A stretch of DNA of 64,000 nt from Compostibacter hankyongensis (lineage in GTDB: Bacteria > Bacteroidota > Bacteroidia > Chitinophagales > Chitinophagaceae): assembly GCF_039541075.1 (NCBI RefSeq), contig NZ_BAABFN010000001.1:558001-622000 (forward strand), read 5' to 3'. The position numbers were made by a program, and so were the translations under genes. The notes below the pieces were generated by a model. It did no database searches, had not been told where the DNA came from, and saw nothing but the letters and a program-made list of their open reading frames with translations. Positions 43,937 through 53,172 of the stretch are shown here, piece after piece. Position 1 is the stretch's first letter. Each line of letters begins with the position of its first letter.

Positions 43937-46900
43937 TCGCGCCATCACAAAACGCAGGGTAACGCCTGCCTGGGTATTGGACTGCGGGAAGTAAGATGAG
44001 ATGGCCGGAATGGTCTGCCGCCGGTCATAGAAGAAATGCAGGTTCAGCCGGTCGTTCACCACATAGTCGATGGAGGGCGAGATGCCGATGGTCTGCTGCC
44101 CGCTGGTAGGAATGATCAGATCGGCATCCAGCCGGTTGTTTACTGTTTTGTCGTCCCGGAAGCTGAGGTCGATCCGGAAATTCAGGTCGTTGTTGAGTTT
44201 CTTTTTACCATTGCCCAGGTTAAACGGCAGGCTCAGGTTGCGGACGCGGAAGCCGCCGCCTACCGTGATTTCGCTGGACCGCATCTCCGCCAGCTGGAAG
44301 TCGATCAGGCTAAGGCTCAGCGTACGGCTCTTGCTGTAGGCGAAACGCACGTTCAGGTTGTTGGTAAAGGTAGCCTCGATCCCGAGCAGCGGCGCAAACT
44401 GTTCGGTAACCGTGATATTGGGCACCAGGAAGTAGGGGATATAATCCCCCGAGAGTGAATTCGGATCGATAAAGCCCGGGTAGCCATAACGCAGCGGATC
44501 TGCATACATCAGCGAGGAGTTATAGCTGTTCATGCTCAGCAAAGAGGTATAGGCATGAGACAGGGTCATGTTGGTGACAAAGTTGCTGAAGAAAGGCAGC
44601 CGGCTCAGGCCGTTGTAAGTGATCCGCCAGTTGGGCAGCGGCTTGTAGGCGCTGAAGGGATTGGAGCGTACGCTGCCCCCGCCGTTCTTCAGCAGACCGA
44701 TCTTATCCGGATCCCGGCCGGTGTAGGCCGCCAGGAAAGCAGGGATGAGCACATCCTGCGCATACCGTCCGTATCCTTTGTAATAATCCGGGTCCTTGGG
44801 GTTTTTCTGTCCGTTGGTATAGGGGTTCTCCGTGCCCAGCCGTTTGGAGATGACCTTCCGGTAGTTTTCAAAGTCGAGGAAGGTCTTCGGGATGTCGCCC
44901 AGCATCTTTTCTTTACCGAACAGGGATTTAATGGAAATATAGGAGATCTGGAACCCGCCCATATCATACGGATTCAAATGGGCCAGTCCTGCGCTGCCCG
45001 TGGTATCCTTGAACAGCTCCGAGTGGGTCTTGGAAAAAGACTGGGTCAGGCTCAGGTCGATCCGCAGGCCGCCAAAGGGCTCGAGGGAGGCCTGGGCATC
45101 GAGCCGCTTGGTATACTGCTGCTGATACTGCAGGTTGAACAGGCTGTCGTGCGTGATCCATCCCTTCCGGCCGATATCGTCCAGCCAGGCGTCGTTCGGC
45201 TGCCAGCCGAACAGGAACTTCATCCCGGGGGCCATGCTGCCCCAGTTCTGTCCCAGCACGGAAGTGCTGTCCACATATCCCGGCAGGCGGGTGGCGGCGT
45301 TTTCGCTGTAATTGATCGTAACGCGTTTCAGTGACAGCAGGGGCCGGATCAGCGCGCGCAGCACCGGCGATATACCGTCGCTGCTGTTTTTGTCTTTGGC
45401 ATTGCTGCCGGTTTTTTGCGGAGCGGGCCGCGCCGGGGCGGCAATTTCACGCAGGAACCTGGACTTGTTATACAGCGCTGTGAAGTTCAGATCGGCATTG
45501 ACCTGGGTCTGGTGGCTGTTCTCGATGGCGTTCCCCAGGTAAAGCGCCAGGCGCGAAGCGGCCGTCCAGCTGTAATCGGTGGCATAGCCGAAGCGGACAT
45601 TGGTCCAGTCCAGCAATGGAAATTTCTTCAGCGGCAGGGTATAGGTGAGGTTGGCCGTATGGTGGTACATGGTGGTCCTGCCCAGGTTGAGCAGGTTGTT
45701 AAAGACCGTGTCTCGTTTGGACGGCGTATTAAGGCGGCCGTAAGGCTCGTCGATGCGCGAGTTGTTGAGGGCCGTGAAGTCCAGCGTCAGCGAACGGGTG
45801 AGATCCCACTTGAGGGTATAGTACCTGTCAAATGTGAAATACTTATCGTAGGTCTCGGGAATCTTATACGGTCCCCCGCCGATGTTACGCACCCGGGTGG
45901 CGCCGAACTGCCGGTTGATCTCGCCGCGCAGGCTGATGATCGAGGGAACATAGTTGAAGTTGAAGTCCCGGATCAGGTCGAGATATTTTGATTTACCGCC
46001 CAGCAGGTTGCGGAAGGGTGTGATAAAGCGGCTCTGTCCGGCATAGTTATAACCGATACCCAGCCGGTGATTGGTGAGCATATCCCTTTCGATCAGCGGA
46101 TTGTGCTCCATCGTCTGGGTGAAGGAGTAGCTGAGGTCGAAGTTTTCGATATCCCAGAGGTGGCTGTTCTTTTTACCGGCGCCGGGCAGCTTGCGCATGT
46201 TGGTGATGTTGAAGCTTTTTATGGCCACAAAATCCTGCGCCTGCTCGCGGATGGAATCCCTTGCGTGCTGGCTGCGGGCGAGCCGCAGCTTATCCTTCAG
46301 CTTGATGTCCAGGTCATAGGGATCATATTCCGGGTTGCTGATGGTCTGGGAATAGCCGGCATATACGGGTATGGACAGCCCCAGCTTGTTGGGCAGCAGC
46401 TTGCCCAGCTCGAGGTTGGCCGCCATGTCGTATTGGGTGTAATTGTCGCGGAAACGCTCGTTGATCCGCTGATCCACGCTGCCGAATCCCTGGGTATGCA
46501 TGGCCCCCGATACGGATACCGTACCCAGATCGGAAAGCTGCATGTCCACCCTGCCTACGGCGGCGTAGCCGCCTTTTTCATCCATATCGGATACCCGCAT
46601 CTCATCCACCCATATTTCGGCACATTTGGGAAGGCCGTCGTCGGGGCTGTTGGGATCGGTCTTCTTGGGGTTGAGGATACCGATAAGGGCATTCCGCACA
46701 TCTCCCAGGTTGGGATTGCCGACCACGGTGATGTAGTTGCCCAGGTTGTCCTGTACCGTATAGGGACTCAGCGGGGAAACGTTCTCCTGGTTGCGCTGCT
46801 GTTTGATGCGGGGCAGCATGGTCAGGTCGATGTTCAGCTGGTTGGAGTCCGGCCAGATGGTGGCGGTATTGAAGGGGCCTTGCGGACTGGTAACCCGCAG

Positions 46901-49900
46901 GGGGATACGGTATTCGTAATAGTTATCGTTAAAATCGCTTCCCAGCCGGATGATGGCGGCGAGGTCGCCATCCCGGAGCGCTCCCTGTCCGGTAACCTCT
47001 TCGGCATGGATATACATTTTCATGCGGCGGAACTGGCGGAGGTCCATGGCGAGGGGTTTGAAAACGCCCCTGGCGTCCCCGTCCTGCAGCTCGCAGACCT
47101 TCAGGGTCATGGACTGCTCGTTCAGGTACTGGTTCACGTTGTTGGCGCTCAGCTGCTGCTGGCGTTTTACTCCCGGCGGGATCTGATAGGGTATGGGCAC
47201 GCGTCCGGAGTTCTCTTCCAGGTTTACCGCAGAGATGTTAAAGGTGGTGCCGGTATTGTCGTCGTCCACCGGTATGGGTGGCTGGCCGGGCGGCGTATTC
47301 AGCTTGTAGTTGTACTGCCGCCACTGGTTGCGCACCAGGTCCAGCTTGGCAAAACGCAGGATGGCGCTGTCCCGGAAGCCGGTCAGGAACATCCGCATAA
47401 AGCGGATGGACTTGAAGTCGGGGATATCGCCGACCTTTTTGTTGTAAGATTGTATGGGAACGCGGAACTGGTACCAGGTCTCCGCACTGAGGGGGCCGTT
47501 CTTGTCGTTGGCAGGGATGGTGACCTTATCTACGATAAAGTTGTCGCCTACGTTCATACCCGGTTTCATCTCTATGCGGTACTGGAAATATTCTTCCGTC
47601 TCGTTCAGGGTATTGTCGTTGTTGATGTCTTCGGTTTCGGGCCGGTTGGAGTAAGCGGCTGGATACCGGTCTTTTCCGCTGGCGACGGGCGCATTGTTCT
47701 CGGAATTGTTGAAACGCTTGTAACGCTCCAGCACGCTCAGCTTCTGCTGGTCGTAATCGGCGCCGCGGTAAAAATGGAAATCATCGTTGTCGGGATCGGT
47801 CAGCGCGTCCTGGTAGATCTTGGAGTTGGGGCCGAAGTGCTGCATCAGCTCCAGCAGGTACTGTTGCCGGTATTTTGTTTCCTCGTTGTTGTCCAGGCCA
47901 TCGTACCCCACGTCCTGGTAAGCCCTGGCGGCGGGGTCGTTATCGAAGGCATTGGTGATCTGCTGCTGGAACCGCGGTGTGCGGCCCCATATGGAAGTGT
48001 CCACCTTGTTGGTTTCCGCAGGTTTCGGAAGGCCGTTCTCAAAGAATTTACGGCCGTCGCGCAGGATATCTTCGGAAATGTTGCCGAGGTTGATATAGAG
48101 GTCGCCGCCGGAGCTGGTGGGGTTGTCCAGGAAGGGGTCCATGACCCAGAACTCGATGTACTGCACATTGGAGGTCTCGAAATCGGTGTTGTCGATGGCC
48201 CGCATGATACCGCCCCATCTTTTCTCGGGATGAAGCAGGCGGCCGTTGGCATCCACATCCGACGTGCTGCTGCTGAAGTTATAAGGGCCCCGTTCGTTGG
48301 GGTAATAGGCCAGGTCAAAGGTGGAGAGATATATCTGTCCGAAATCCAGGTCGCGTTTGTCGGGAAACAGCTCCTGCGGATTGATGGTGCGGACATAGTG
48401 TCCCAAGCGCATCTGCTTATCGTTCCGGATATAATCAGGCGCATTGCTGCCGTCGACGAGAGATTGCTCGATGGTATACCAGGCCAGGTTGCCCCGGTTC
48501 ATGCCATATTCGAGCGAGTCGGTGAGCGTGGCTTCGGGAAACAGCTCCTGTCCTTCGGTGCCCGTGGCCCCCTGCGGGGTGGAGGCCAGCACCCAGTTGT
48601 AGTAGGGCGTCTTGAGATCGTAGGAGTTGCGGGCGCCTTCGAAATCGTCGATGAGCACGCTGCCGTCATCGCCTTTCCCGATCAGCTTGGAATGGCCGGG
48701 GAAAAGGCGGGCTACCTCGCCGGTAGCATTGATGGTGGAGGCGGTGCTGGACTTGTAGTTTGGCAGCTTGTCCAGCCAGCGGTTGAGGCCGGGCAGCTCT
48801 GATCGGTAGTTCATATCGAACCCGCCGATGGTATTGCTGATGGGATCTTCGCCGTAGTTTACCGTAGAGAAATAGGGCCGCTCGGTCATCCGGATCACCG
48901 AGGAGCCGATGGTGAGCTTGTCGTTGACATAATAATCGAGACGGGCCCCGAAGTAATTCCGCGTTTGCTGTCCAAAGGCCGCATTGCTTTCAAACTGTAC
49001 GTTCACGGGCAGTCCGGAATTGAGCACGCCGGGGTTGATGATCCTGAGCTGACCCACCGAATAATCGATCACGTAATCCACATTTTCCAGCAGCTGCTGG
49101 CCACCCGCCGTAACGGTTACCGATCCCGGCGGGATGTTCAGCCCGCCCAGCGAGATCTCGGAGGAGGATGAGCCCTTGTAGGTCCCCCGCATGACATAGC
49201 GGTTGAACTGCGGAAACTGCTGCGCAATGGTCTTGGTGGAATCGTACAGCACCTGGAACAGGTACTTCTGCATCAGCTGGCTGTTGCCGTCGAAGGCCTT
49301 GGCCAGGTCCTTGCCGAAGGGCTGGAGGACCGGGAAGATGATATGTCCGTCCTGCGTGTTGATGGTAAACCCGTCGACAAAGTCGAATACCCCGTCCGGC
49401 TGGGGGTCGTTGTTGCTGTTCAGCCGGTCGAGGTTGAGAATGGACAGGAGCGGCCTGCCTTCATAGGGCCCCTGTGCGTCCGGGAGGTAACGTTTATCCC
49501 CGCTGCCCGGGTCCTGGTAAAAGATATCCATCCGGAAATCTTCCCGGCTCACCTGGAAGGCGCCGGTGGCATAGATGTTTTTCATCATCAGCTGCCATAT
49601 GGGGAGGCGGGTGCGGGCGGAAGTAGCTTTGAGGAGCTTCAGGAAGATCACCTGGGGTTGCGCGCGTGCGGAGTCGGGCGGTATGTCCTGGGAAAACTCG
49701 CCTACCTGGAATACGCGTCCGTTATAGGTGTACTGGAAAGCCACCCCCAGCACTTCGTCCGGTTGCAGCTGCTGGCGCAATGAAAGAAATCCTACCTGAT
49801 CGTTGTAGGTATATTCGGTGGAGTCCAGTTTTCGCGCAAACGTCTTTTCAAAATCCTGAACGGGCTGGAGCCCTATGGCCTGCAGCCGGCTGATCACCGT

Positions 49901-51220
49901 GCCGGTATTGCGGGCGGAAGGATCCGAGGCGAGGCGCTGGTATTCGTCGTTTGCGCCGTTCTCCGGCAGGGGATTGCTGGTCAGCGGATGGATATTGCCG
50001 TTGTAAGGCTTTGTTTCACCCAGGTCCATGAGCCCCACTACATCGCGGGCGTTGATGGTGGCGCCGGTTTTGTTGGTCACCCACACTTCCATCCGGGTGA
50101 TGTGTACCTGCGAGCTCACTACCGGCAGGTTGGCCATCGTTTCGTTATAATGGTCGTGGAAGTATTGGGCCAGCAGGAAGTGCCGGTTTTCTTCATACTG
50201 ATCGGCCATGATGGAGAAGTTGCTGACCTGGGAGCCGCCTTCCATCATCAGGTTTTGCTTCTGGGAGCGCTGGTTGGAGAAAACGGTGGTTACGCCGAGC
50301 CGGCCGAACTGCAGCTGGGCCTTTATGCCAAAGAGCGACTGTATGCCGGTTACCAGCTGGCTGTGGAGCGGGAAGCTGACGTTGCCGGCCTCGATCTTTT
50401 TGATGATCTCATCGTCGTCGCCGGTATATTCCAGGCGGATCTGTTTTTCAAAATCGAAGGTGGACTGGGTGTTGTAGCTGCTGGTCAGCTTCAGCTTGCT
50501 GCCGATCTGGCCCACCACGTTCATATTGATGTCCATGTCGAAGTTGAAGCCTCCCTGCCGCCGGTTGTTTTCGGGCAGGATGAGGTTGCCGGTATTGGAG
50601 CCTTCATAGCCGAAGGTGAGGTTCAGGTTGCCCTGGGGGCGGATGTCCACGCCGGTGCCGCCGAAGGTACGGTTAAAAAGCAGGGGGCCGCGGTAGAGCG
50701 CCGGTCCGCCGTTATCGCGATTGAGCCGGCTCATGGTACCGGCCCGCTGCATCCAGTAGTCCTGTTCGTCTTTTTCGCCCTGTCGCTGCAGGAACTTTTG
50801 ATAATCCAGCTCCCCGGGCTTGCGGTAATAGCGGTCGCCTATCTTCTCTTCCAGGCGGTACTGCCGGGTAACGGGGTCGTATTCGACGGTTCGTTTGATC
50901 ACGGGGGGATCCTGCAGGTCGATGCTGGAGGGCGTGGGCGTACCCTCGGGGTCTCCCCGCCGGTCGTATATCGGGAAATGCAGGGTATCGGTAAAGGACA
51001 GGGCGGGGGTGGTGTCGGGGACTGCGGCGGAAAGGGGCTGCGGGAGCAGCGGGGCAATAGAAGTCTGTCTTCCGCCCGGGCCGGTTTTGCCGGGGCGAAG
51101 GTATGCGTGAGGATGGGCGTCTTGCACAGTAGACCTGAAACCGGGAGCTCTGGCGCTCAACAGGAAAAGGGGCACTATGCCTGTTATCGCCAGGGTACCG
51201 AAATGGAACTTTCGCGCCAA
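43934..51220 (-). CDS. sprA: SprA, type IX secretion outer-membrane translocon
   Basis: 2,428 residues; forms the giant 36-strand barrel through which type IX substrates cross the outer membrane, needed for gliding or secretion. Signal sequence LAITGIVPLFLLSARA is followed by repeated SprA domains: RLYRGPLLFNRTFGGTGVD-like segments, NFDMDINMNVVGQIGSKLKL, DDFEGARNSYDLKTPYYNW, EIWVDEMRVSDMDEKGGYAA. It ends with a barrel strand TLRFVMAR. The only workable start is TTG at 51220, because a TAA lies in frame just upstream. Length is normal. It follows ruvA by 31 bases, a linkage conserved in the phylum. The stop codon lies inside a heptamer repeat. Confidence 0.96.
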   Translation of the reverse strand: MARKFHFGTLAITGIVPLFLLSARAPGFRSTVQDAHPHAYLRPGKTGPGGRQTSIAPLLPQPLSAAVPDTTPALSFTDTLHFPIYDRRGDPEGTPTPSSIDLQDPPVIKRTVEYDPVTRQYRLEEKIGDRYYRKPGELDYQKFLQRQGEKDEQDYWMQRAGTMSRLNRDNGGPALYRGPLLFNRTFGGTGVDIRPQGNLNLTFGYEGSNTGNLILPENNRRQGGFNFDMDINMNVVGQIGSKLKLTSSYNTQSTFDFEKQIRLEYTGDDDEIIKKIEAGNVSFPLHSQLVTGIQSLFGIKAQLQFGRLGVTTVFSNQRSQKQNLMMEGGSQVSNFSIMADQYEENRHFLLAQYFHDHYNETMANLPVVSSQVHITRMEVWVTNKTGATINARDVVGLMDLGETKPYNGNIHPLTSNPLPENGANDEYQRLASDPSARNTGTVISRLQAIGLQPVQDFEKTFARKLDSTEYTYNDQVGFLSLRQQLQPDEVLGVAFQYTYNGRVFQVGEFSQDIPPDSARAQPQVIFLKLLKATSARTRLPIWQLMMKNIYATGAFQVSREDFRMDIFYQDPGSGDKRYLPDAQGPYEGRPLLSILNLDRLNSNNDPQPDGVFDFVDGFTINTQDGHIIFPVLQPFGKDLAKAFDGNSQLMQKYLFQVLYDSTKTIAQQFPQFNRYVMRGTYKGSSSSEISLGGLNIPPGSVTVTAGGQQLLENVDYVIDYSVGQLRIINPGVLNSGLPVNVQFESNAAFGQQTRNYFGARLDYYVNDKLTIGSSVIRMTERPYFSTVNYGEDPISNTIGGFDMNYRSELPGLNRWLDKLPNYKSSTASTINATGEVARLFPGHSKLIGKGDDGSVLIDDFEGARNSYDLKTPYYNWVLASTPQGATGTEGQELFPEATLTDSLEYGMNRGNLAWYTIEQSLVDGSNAPDYIRNDKQMRLGHYVRTINPQELFPDKRDLDFGQIYLSTFDLAYYPNERGPYNFSSSTSDVDANGRLLHPEKRWGGIMRAIDNTDFETSNVQYIEFWVMDPFLDNPTSSGGDLYINLGNISEDILRDGRKFFENGLPKPAETNKVDTSIWGRTPRFQQQITNAFDNDPAARAYQDVGYDGLDNNEETKYRQQYLLELMQHFGPNSKIYQDALTDPDNDDFHFYRGADYDQQKLSVLERYKRFNNSENNAPVASGKDRYPAAYSNRPETEDINNDNTLNETEEYFQYRIEMKPGMNVGDNFIVDKVTIPANDKNGPLSAETWYQFRVPIQSYNKKVGDIPDFKSIRFMRMFLTGFRDSAILRFAKLDLVRNQWRQYNYKLNTPPGQPPIPVDDDNTGTTFNISAVNLEENSGRVPIPYQIPPGVKRQQQLSANNVNQYLNEQSMTLKVCELQDGDARGVFKPLAMDLRQFRRMKMYIHAEEVTGQGALRDGDLAAIIRLGSDFNDNYYEYRIPLRVTSPQGPFNTATIWPDSNQLNIDLTMLPRIKQQRNQENVSPLSPYTVQDNLGNYITVVGNPNLGDVRNALIGILNPKKTDPNSPDDGLPKCAEIWVDEMRVSDMDEKGGYAAVGRVDMQLSDLGTVSVSGAMHTQGFGSVDQRINERFRDNYTQYDMAANLELGKLLPNKLGLSIPVYAGYSQTISNPEYDPYDLDIKLKDKLRLARSQHARDSIREQAQDFVAIKSFNITNMRKLPGAGKKNSHLWDIENFDLSYSFTQTMEHNPLIERDMLTNHRLGIGYNYAGQSRFITPFRNLLGGKSKYLDLIRDFNFNYVPSIISLRGEINRQFGATRVRNIGGGPYKIPETYDKYFTFDRYYTLKWDLTRSLTLDFTALNNSRIDEPYGRLNTPSKRDTVFNNLLNLGRTTMYHHTANLTYTLPLKKFPLLDWTNVRFGYATDYSWTAASRLALYLGNAIENSHQTQVNADLNFTALYNKSRFLREIAAPARPAPQKTGSNAKDKNSSDGISPVLRALIRPLLSLKRVTINYSENAATRLPGYVDSTSVLGQNWGSMAPGMKFLFGWQPNDAWLDDIGRKGWITHDSLFNLQYQQQYTKRLDAQASLEPFGGLRIDLSLTQSFSKTHSELFKDTTGSAGLAHLNPYDMGGFQISYISIKSLFGKEKMLGDIPKTFLDFENYRKVISKRLGTENPYTNGQKNPKDPDYYKGYGRYAQDVLIPAFLAAYTGRDPDKIGLLKNGGGSVRSNPFSAYKPLPNWRITYNGLSRLPFFSNFVTNMTLSHAYTSLLSMNSYNSSLMYADPLRYGYPGFIDPNSLSGDYIPYFLVPNITVTEQFAPLLGIEATFTNNLNVRFAYSKSRTLSLSLIDFQLAEMRSSEITVGGGFRVRNLSLPFNLGNGKKKLNNDLNFRIDLSFRDDKTVNNRLDADLIIPTSGQQTIGISPSIDYVVNDRLNLHFFYDRRQTIPAISSYFPQSNTQAGVTLRFVMAR

Positions 51221-51251
51221 CGTGAATCTTGGTTTTTACAAGTTAAACGAA

Positions 51252-51836
51252 CTACATGCTTTTAAGTGAAAGCTTGATCAGTTCTTCCACTTGCTGCATA
51301 CCAGGGGATGCCTTCATTGCTTTCTGAACCGCCGATTCGGCGGCGCTGCGGGCAATGCCCAGCGCCAGCAAAGCCTGGAGGGCGTCCGCCTGTAACGTAC
51401 TGCGTGCGGAGGCCGGCATATGGGGGATTTCTTTTTGCTTCAGCACCTTATCCCTCAGCTCAAGGATGATGCGTTTTGCCGTTTTGGCCCCAATGCCTTT
51501 GACCCGCTCGAGTACCCCTTCATTTTCTTGTAGGATCGCTGCTTGTATTTCTTCAGGCTGCATGGATGAAAGTATCATCCTGGCCGTGGATGCACCTACC
51601 CCGGATACGGATAATAGTTGCAGGAAAACCTGTCTTTCGGATTCTTCAAAAAAGCCATATAAGGTGTGTGCATCTTCTTTTATATGCAAAAAAGTCAATA
51701 GCCGGCAACGTTCCAGATGCTGCAGCTGCGTATAGGTATGCAGGCTGATCAGTATTTCATATCCGACCCCGTTATTCTCCAAATACACCACCGCGGGCGA
51801 TTTATAGGATAGCCTGCCTTCAATGTATGCGATCAT
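51252..51836 (-). CDS. ruvA: Holliday junction helicase subunit RuvA
   Basis: 194 residues; binds four-way junctions as a tetramer and loads the RuvB motor. OB-fold domain at residues 1-65 (MIAYIEGRLSYKSPAVVYLE; NGVGYEILIS). Two helix-hairpin-helix motifs follow (LQLLSVSGVGASTARMILS; LERVKGIGAKTAKRIILELR). The C-terminal RuvB-binding domain comes after a linker (ALQALLALGIARSAAESAVQ). Full length. Probably transcribed together with sprA. Confidence 0.97.
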   Translation of the reverse strand: MIAYIEGRLSYKSPAVVYLENNGVGYEILISLHTYTQLQHLERCRLLTFLHIKEDAHTLYGFFEESERQVFLQLLSVSGVGASTARMILSSMQPEEIQAAILQENEGVLERVKGIGAKTAKRIILELRDKVLKQKEIPHMPASARSTLQADALQALLALGIARSAAESAVQKAMKASPGMQQVEELIKLSLKSM

Positions 51837-51997
51837 GGATGCTGCCGGTTCGGTTAAAGTCCCGCAAAGTAACGAGAAAAAGAGTCAAATTCAGCATATT
51901 ATACGCATATTCTGGGTAAATTATTTTACGGCTTGTATAAATTCCGGGATGTGGCTGTCTGACAGGGAAAACCCCGGCCTTCACAAAGAAAAATCAA

Positions 51998-52028
51998 TTG
52001 ATTACGCGTATTGGCGTAATTTTACGCC
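51998..52028 (+). promoter_or_regulatory. fabH promoter with embedded 16-bp palindrome
   Basis: GGCGTAA-TT-TTACGCC (52013-52028) has perfect seven-base arms. It contains a -7-like TAATTTTA (52017-52024), with TTG (51998-52000) 16 bases upstream. The fabH ATG is 27 bases after the palindrome. A repressor bound here would block the promoter. The remaining sequence between ruvA and fabH shows nothing else. Confidence 0.45.
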
Positions 52029-52054
52029 CTGACAAAAAAGCGAGGTATACATTC

Positions 52055-53068
52055 ATGAACAAGCTTACTGCAGCCATTACAGCTGTCGGCGGCAATCTGC
52101 CGGACTACGTATTGACAAACAAGGAACTGGAAAATATGGTGGATACCAACGACGAATGGATACGCACGCGTACCGGTATCGAAGAGCGACGGATACTGAA
52201 GGGAGAAAACCAGGGTACTTCTGTGATGGCGGTTAAAGCGGTAAATGAATTGCTGCAGAAAAGAGGGATCGGCGCCGATGAGATAGACCTGTTGATCTGC
52301 GCCACCACTACGCCTGACATGGTATTCCCGGCTACGGCCAATATCATCTGCGACAAGGTGGGGGCCGTGAATGCCTGGGGCTTTGATCTGCAGGCTGCCT
52401 GCTCGGGCTTCATCTATGCGCTTACTACGGGGGCGAAATTTATCGAGGCGGGCATGCACAAAAAAGTGGTGGTAGTGGGAGCAGACAAGATGAGCGCGAT
52501 CGTGGATTATACGGACCGGGCCACCTGTATCATCTTCGGGGACGGTGCCGGAGCGGTGCTGCTCGAGCCGGATACGGAAGGCTTCGGCGTGGTAGACAGC
52601 GTGCTCCGGAGCGACGGCTCGGGATGCGAATTCCTGCATATGAAAGCCGGCGGTTCCGCACGCCCGGCCTCGGCCGAAACAGTAGCCAACCATGAGCATT
52701 TTGTATACCAGGAAGGCAAGGCGGTCTTTCGCTTTGCCGTGACCCGGATGGCCGATGTGTCCTATGAGCTGATGCAGCGCAACGGACTGACGGCGGACGA
52801 CGTCGCCTGGCTGGTACCGCACCAGGCCAATAAACGGATCATCGATGCTACGGCCGACCGTATGGGCCTGCCCCCAGAAAAGGTGATGCTCAATATCCAG
52901 CGCTACGGCAATACCACGGCAGCCACTATCCCGCTTTGTCTCCGGGACTGGGAAAAGCAGCTGAAGAGGGGAGACAACATCGTGCTGGCCGCCTTCGGCG
53001 GCGGCTTCACCTGGGGAGCGGTGTATGTAAAATGGGCATACTCTCCTGGGGTGAAAGGTGAAGGGTAA
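52055..53068 (+). CDS. fabH: Beta-ketoacyl-ACP synthase III
   Basis: 337 residues; condenses acyl-CoA with malonyl-ACP to start fatty-acid synthesis. The triad is Cys116 (AACSGF), His256 (VPHQANKR) and Asn286 (RYGNTTAAT). TNDEWIRTRTGIEER near residue 27 is also typical. Family members usually end soon after GGGFTWGA-VYVKW; here eight residues (SPGVKGEG) are added, encoded by heptamer repeat DNA through which the stop codon passes. No plsX or rpmF is adjacent. Start at 52055 (MNKLTAAIT). Confidence 0.96.
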   Translation: MNKLTAAITAVGGNLPDYVLTNKELENMVDTNDEWIRTRTGIEERRILKGENQGTSVMAVKAVNELLQKRGIGADEIDLLICATTTPDMVFPATANIICDKVGAVNAWGFDLQAACSGFIYALTTGAKFIEAGMHKKVVVVGADKMSAIVDYTDRATCIIFGDGAGAVLLEPDTEGFGVVDSVLRSDGSGCEFLHMKAGGSARPASAETVANHEHFVYQEGKAVFRFAVTRMADVSYELMQRNGLTADDVAWLVPHQANKRIIDATADRMGLPPEKVMLNIQRYGNTTAATIPLCLRDWEKQLKRGDNIVLAAFGGGFTWGAVYVKWAYSPGVKGEG

Positions 53069-53172
53069 AAGGTAAAAGGGCATTTTAATGATTAGAGGCC
53101 GAAACCGGAAATAAGAAACTTCAGACCAGAAAGGCGCAGCATTGGCAACGGGACATCAGAAACCGGAAACAA
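53050..53172. repeat. Degenerate modular repeat between fabH and dprA, copy E
   Basis: Four heptamers of type GGTRAAR (53050-53077) spanning the fabH stop codon, then about 75 bases with GGCCGAAACCGGAAAT-like heptamer remnants, then CAGAAACCGGAAAC next to and within the dprA stop. The conserved core hairpin is not recognisable. Layout (tract, spacer, tract, each tract on a stop codon) is the same as in copies B-D. Confidence 0.5.

Noticed and set aside
46067..48802. 911-codon open frame on the + strand inside sprA
   Set aside because: It is antisense to sprA, which is recognisable along its full length. The predicted protein is a low-information Val/Gly/His-rich shadow with no domain; long antisense frames are common in GC-rich genes.
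51823..52032. 69-codon frame in the ruvA-fabH gap
   Set aside because: It overlaps the ruvA start and the fabH promoter palindrome and shows no family resemblance.
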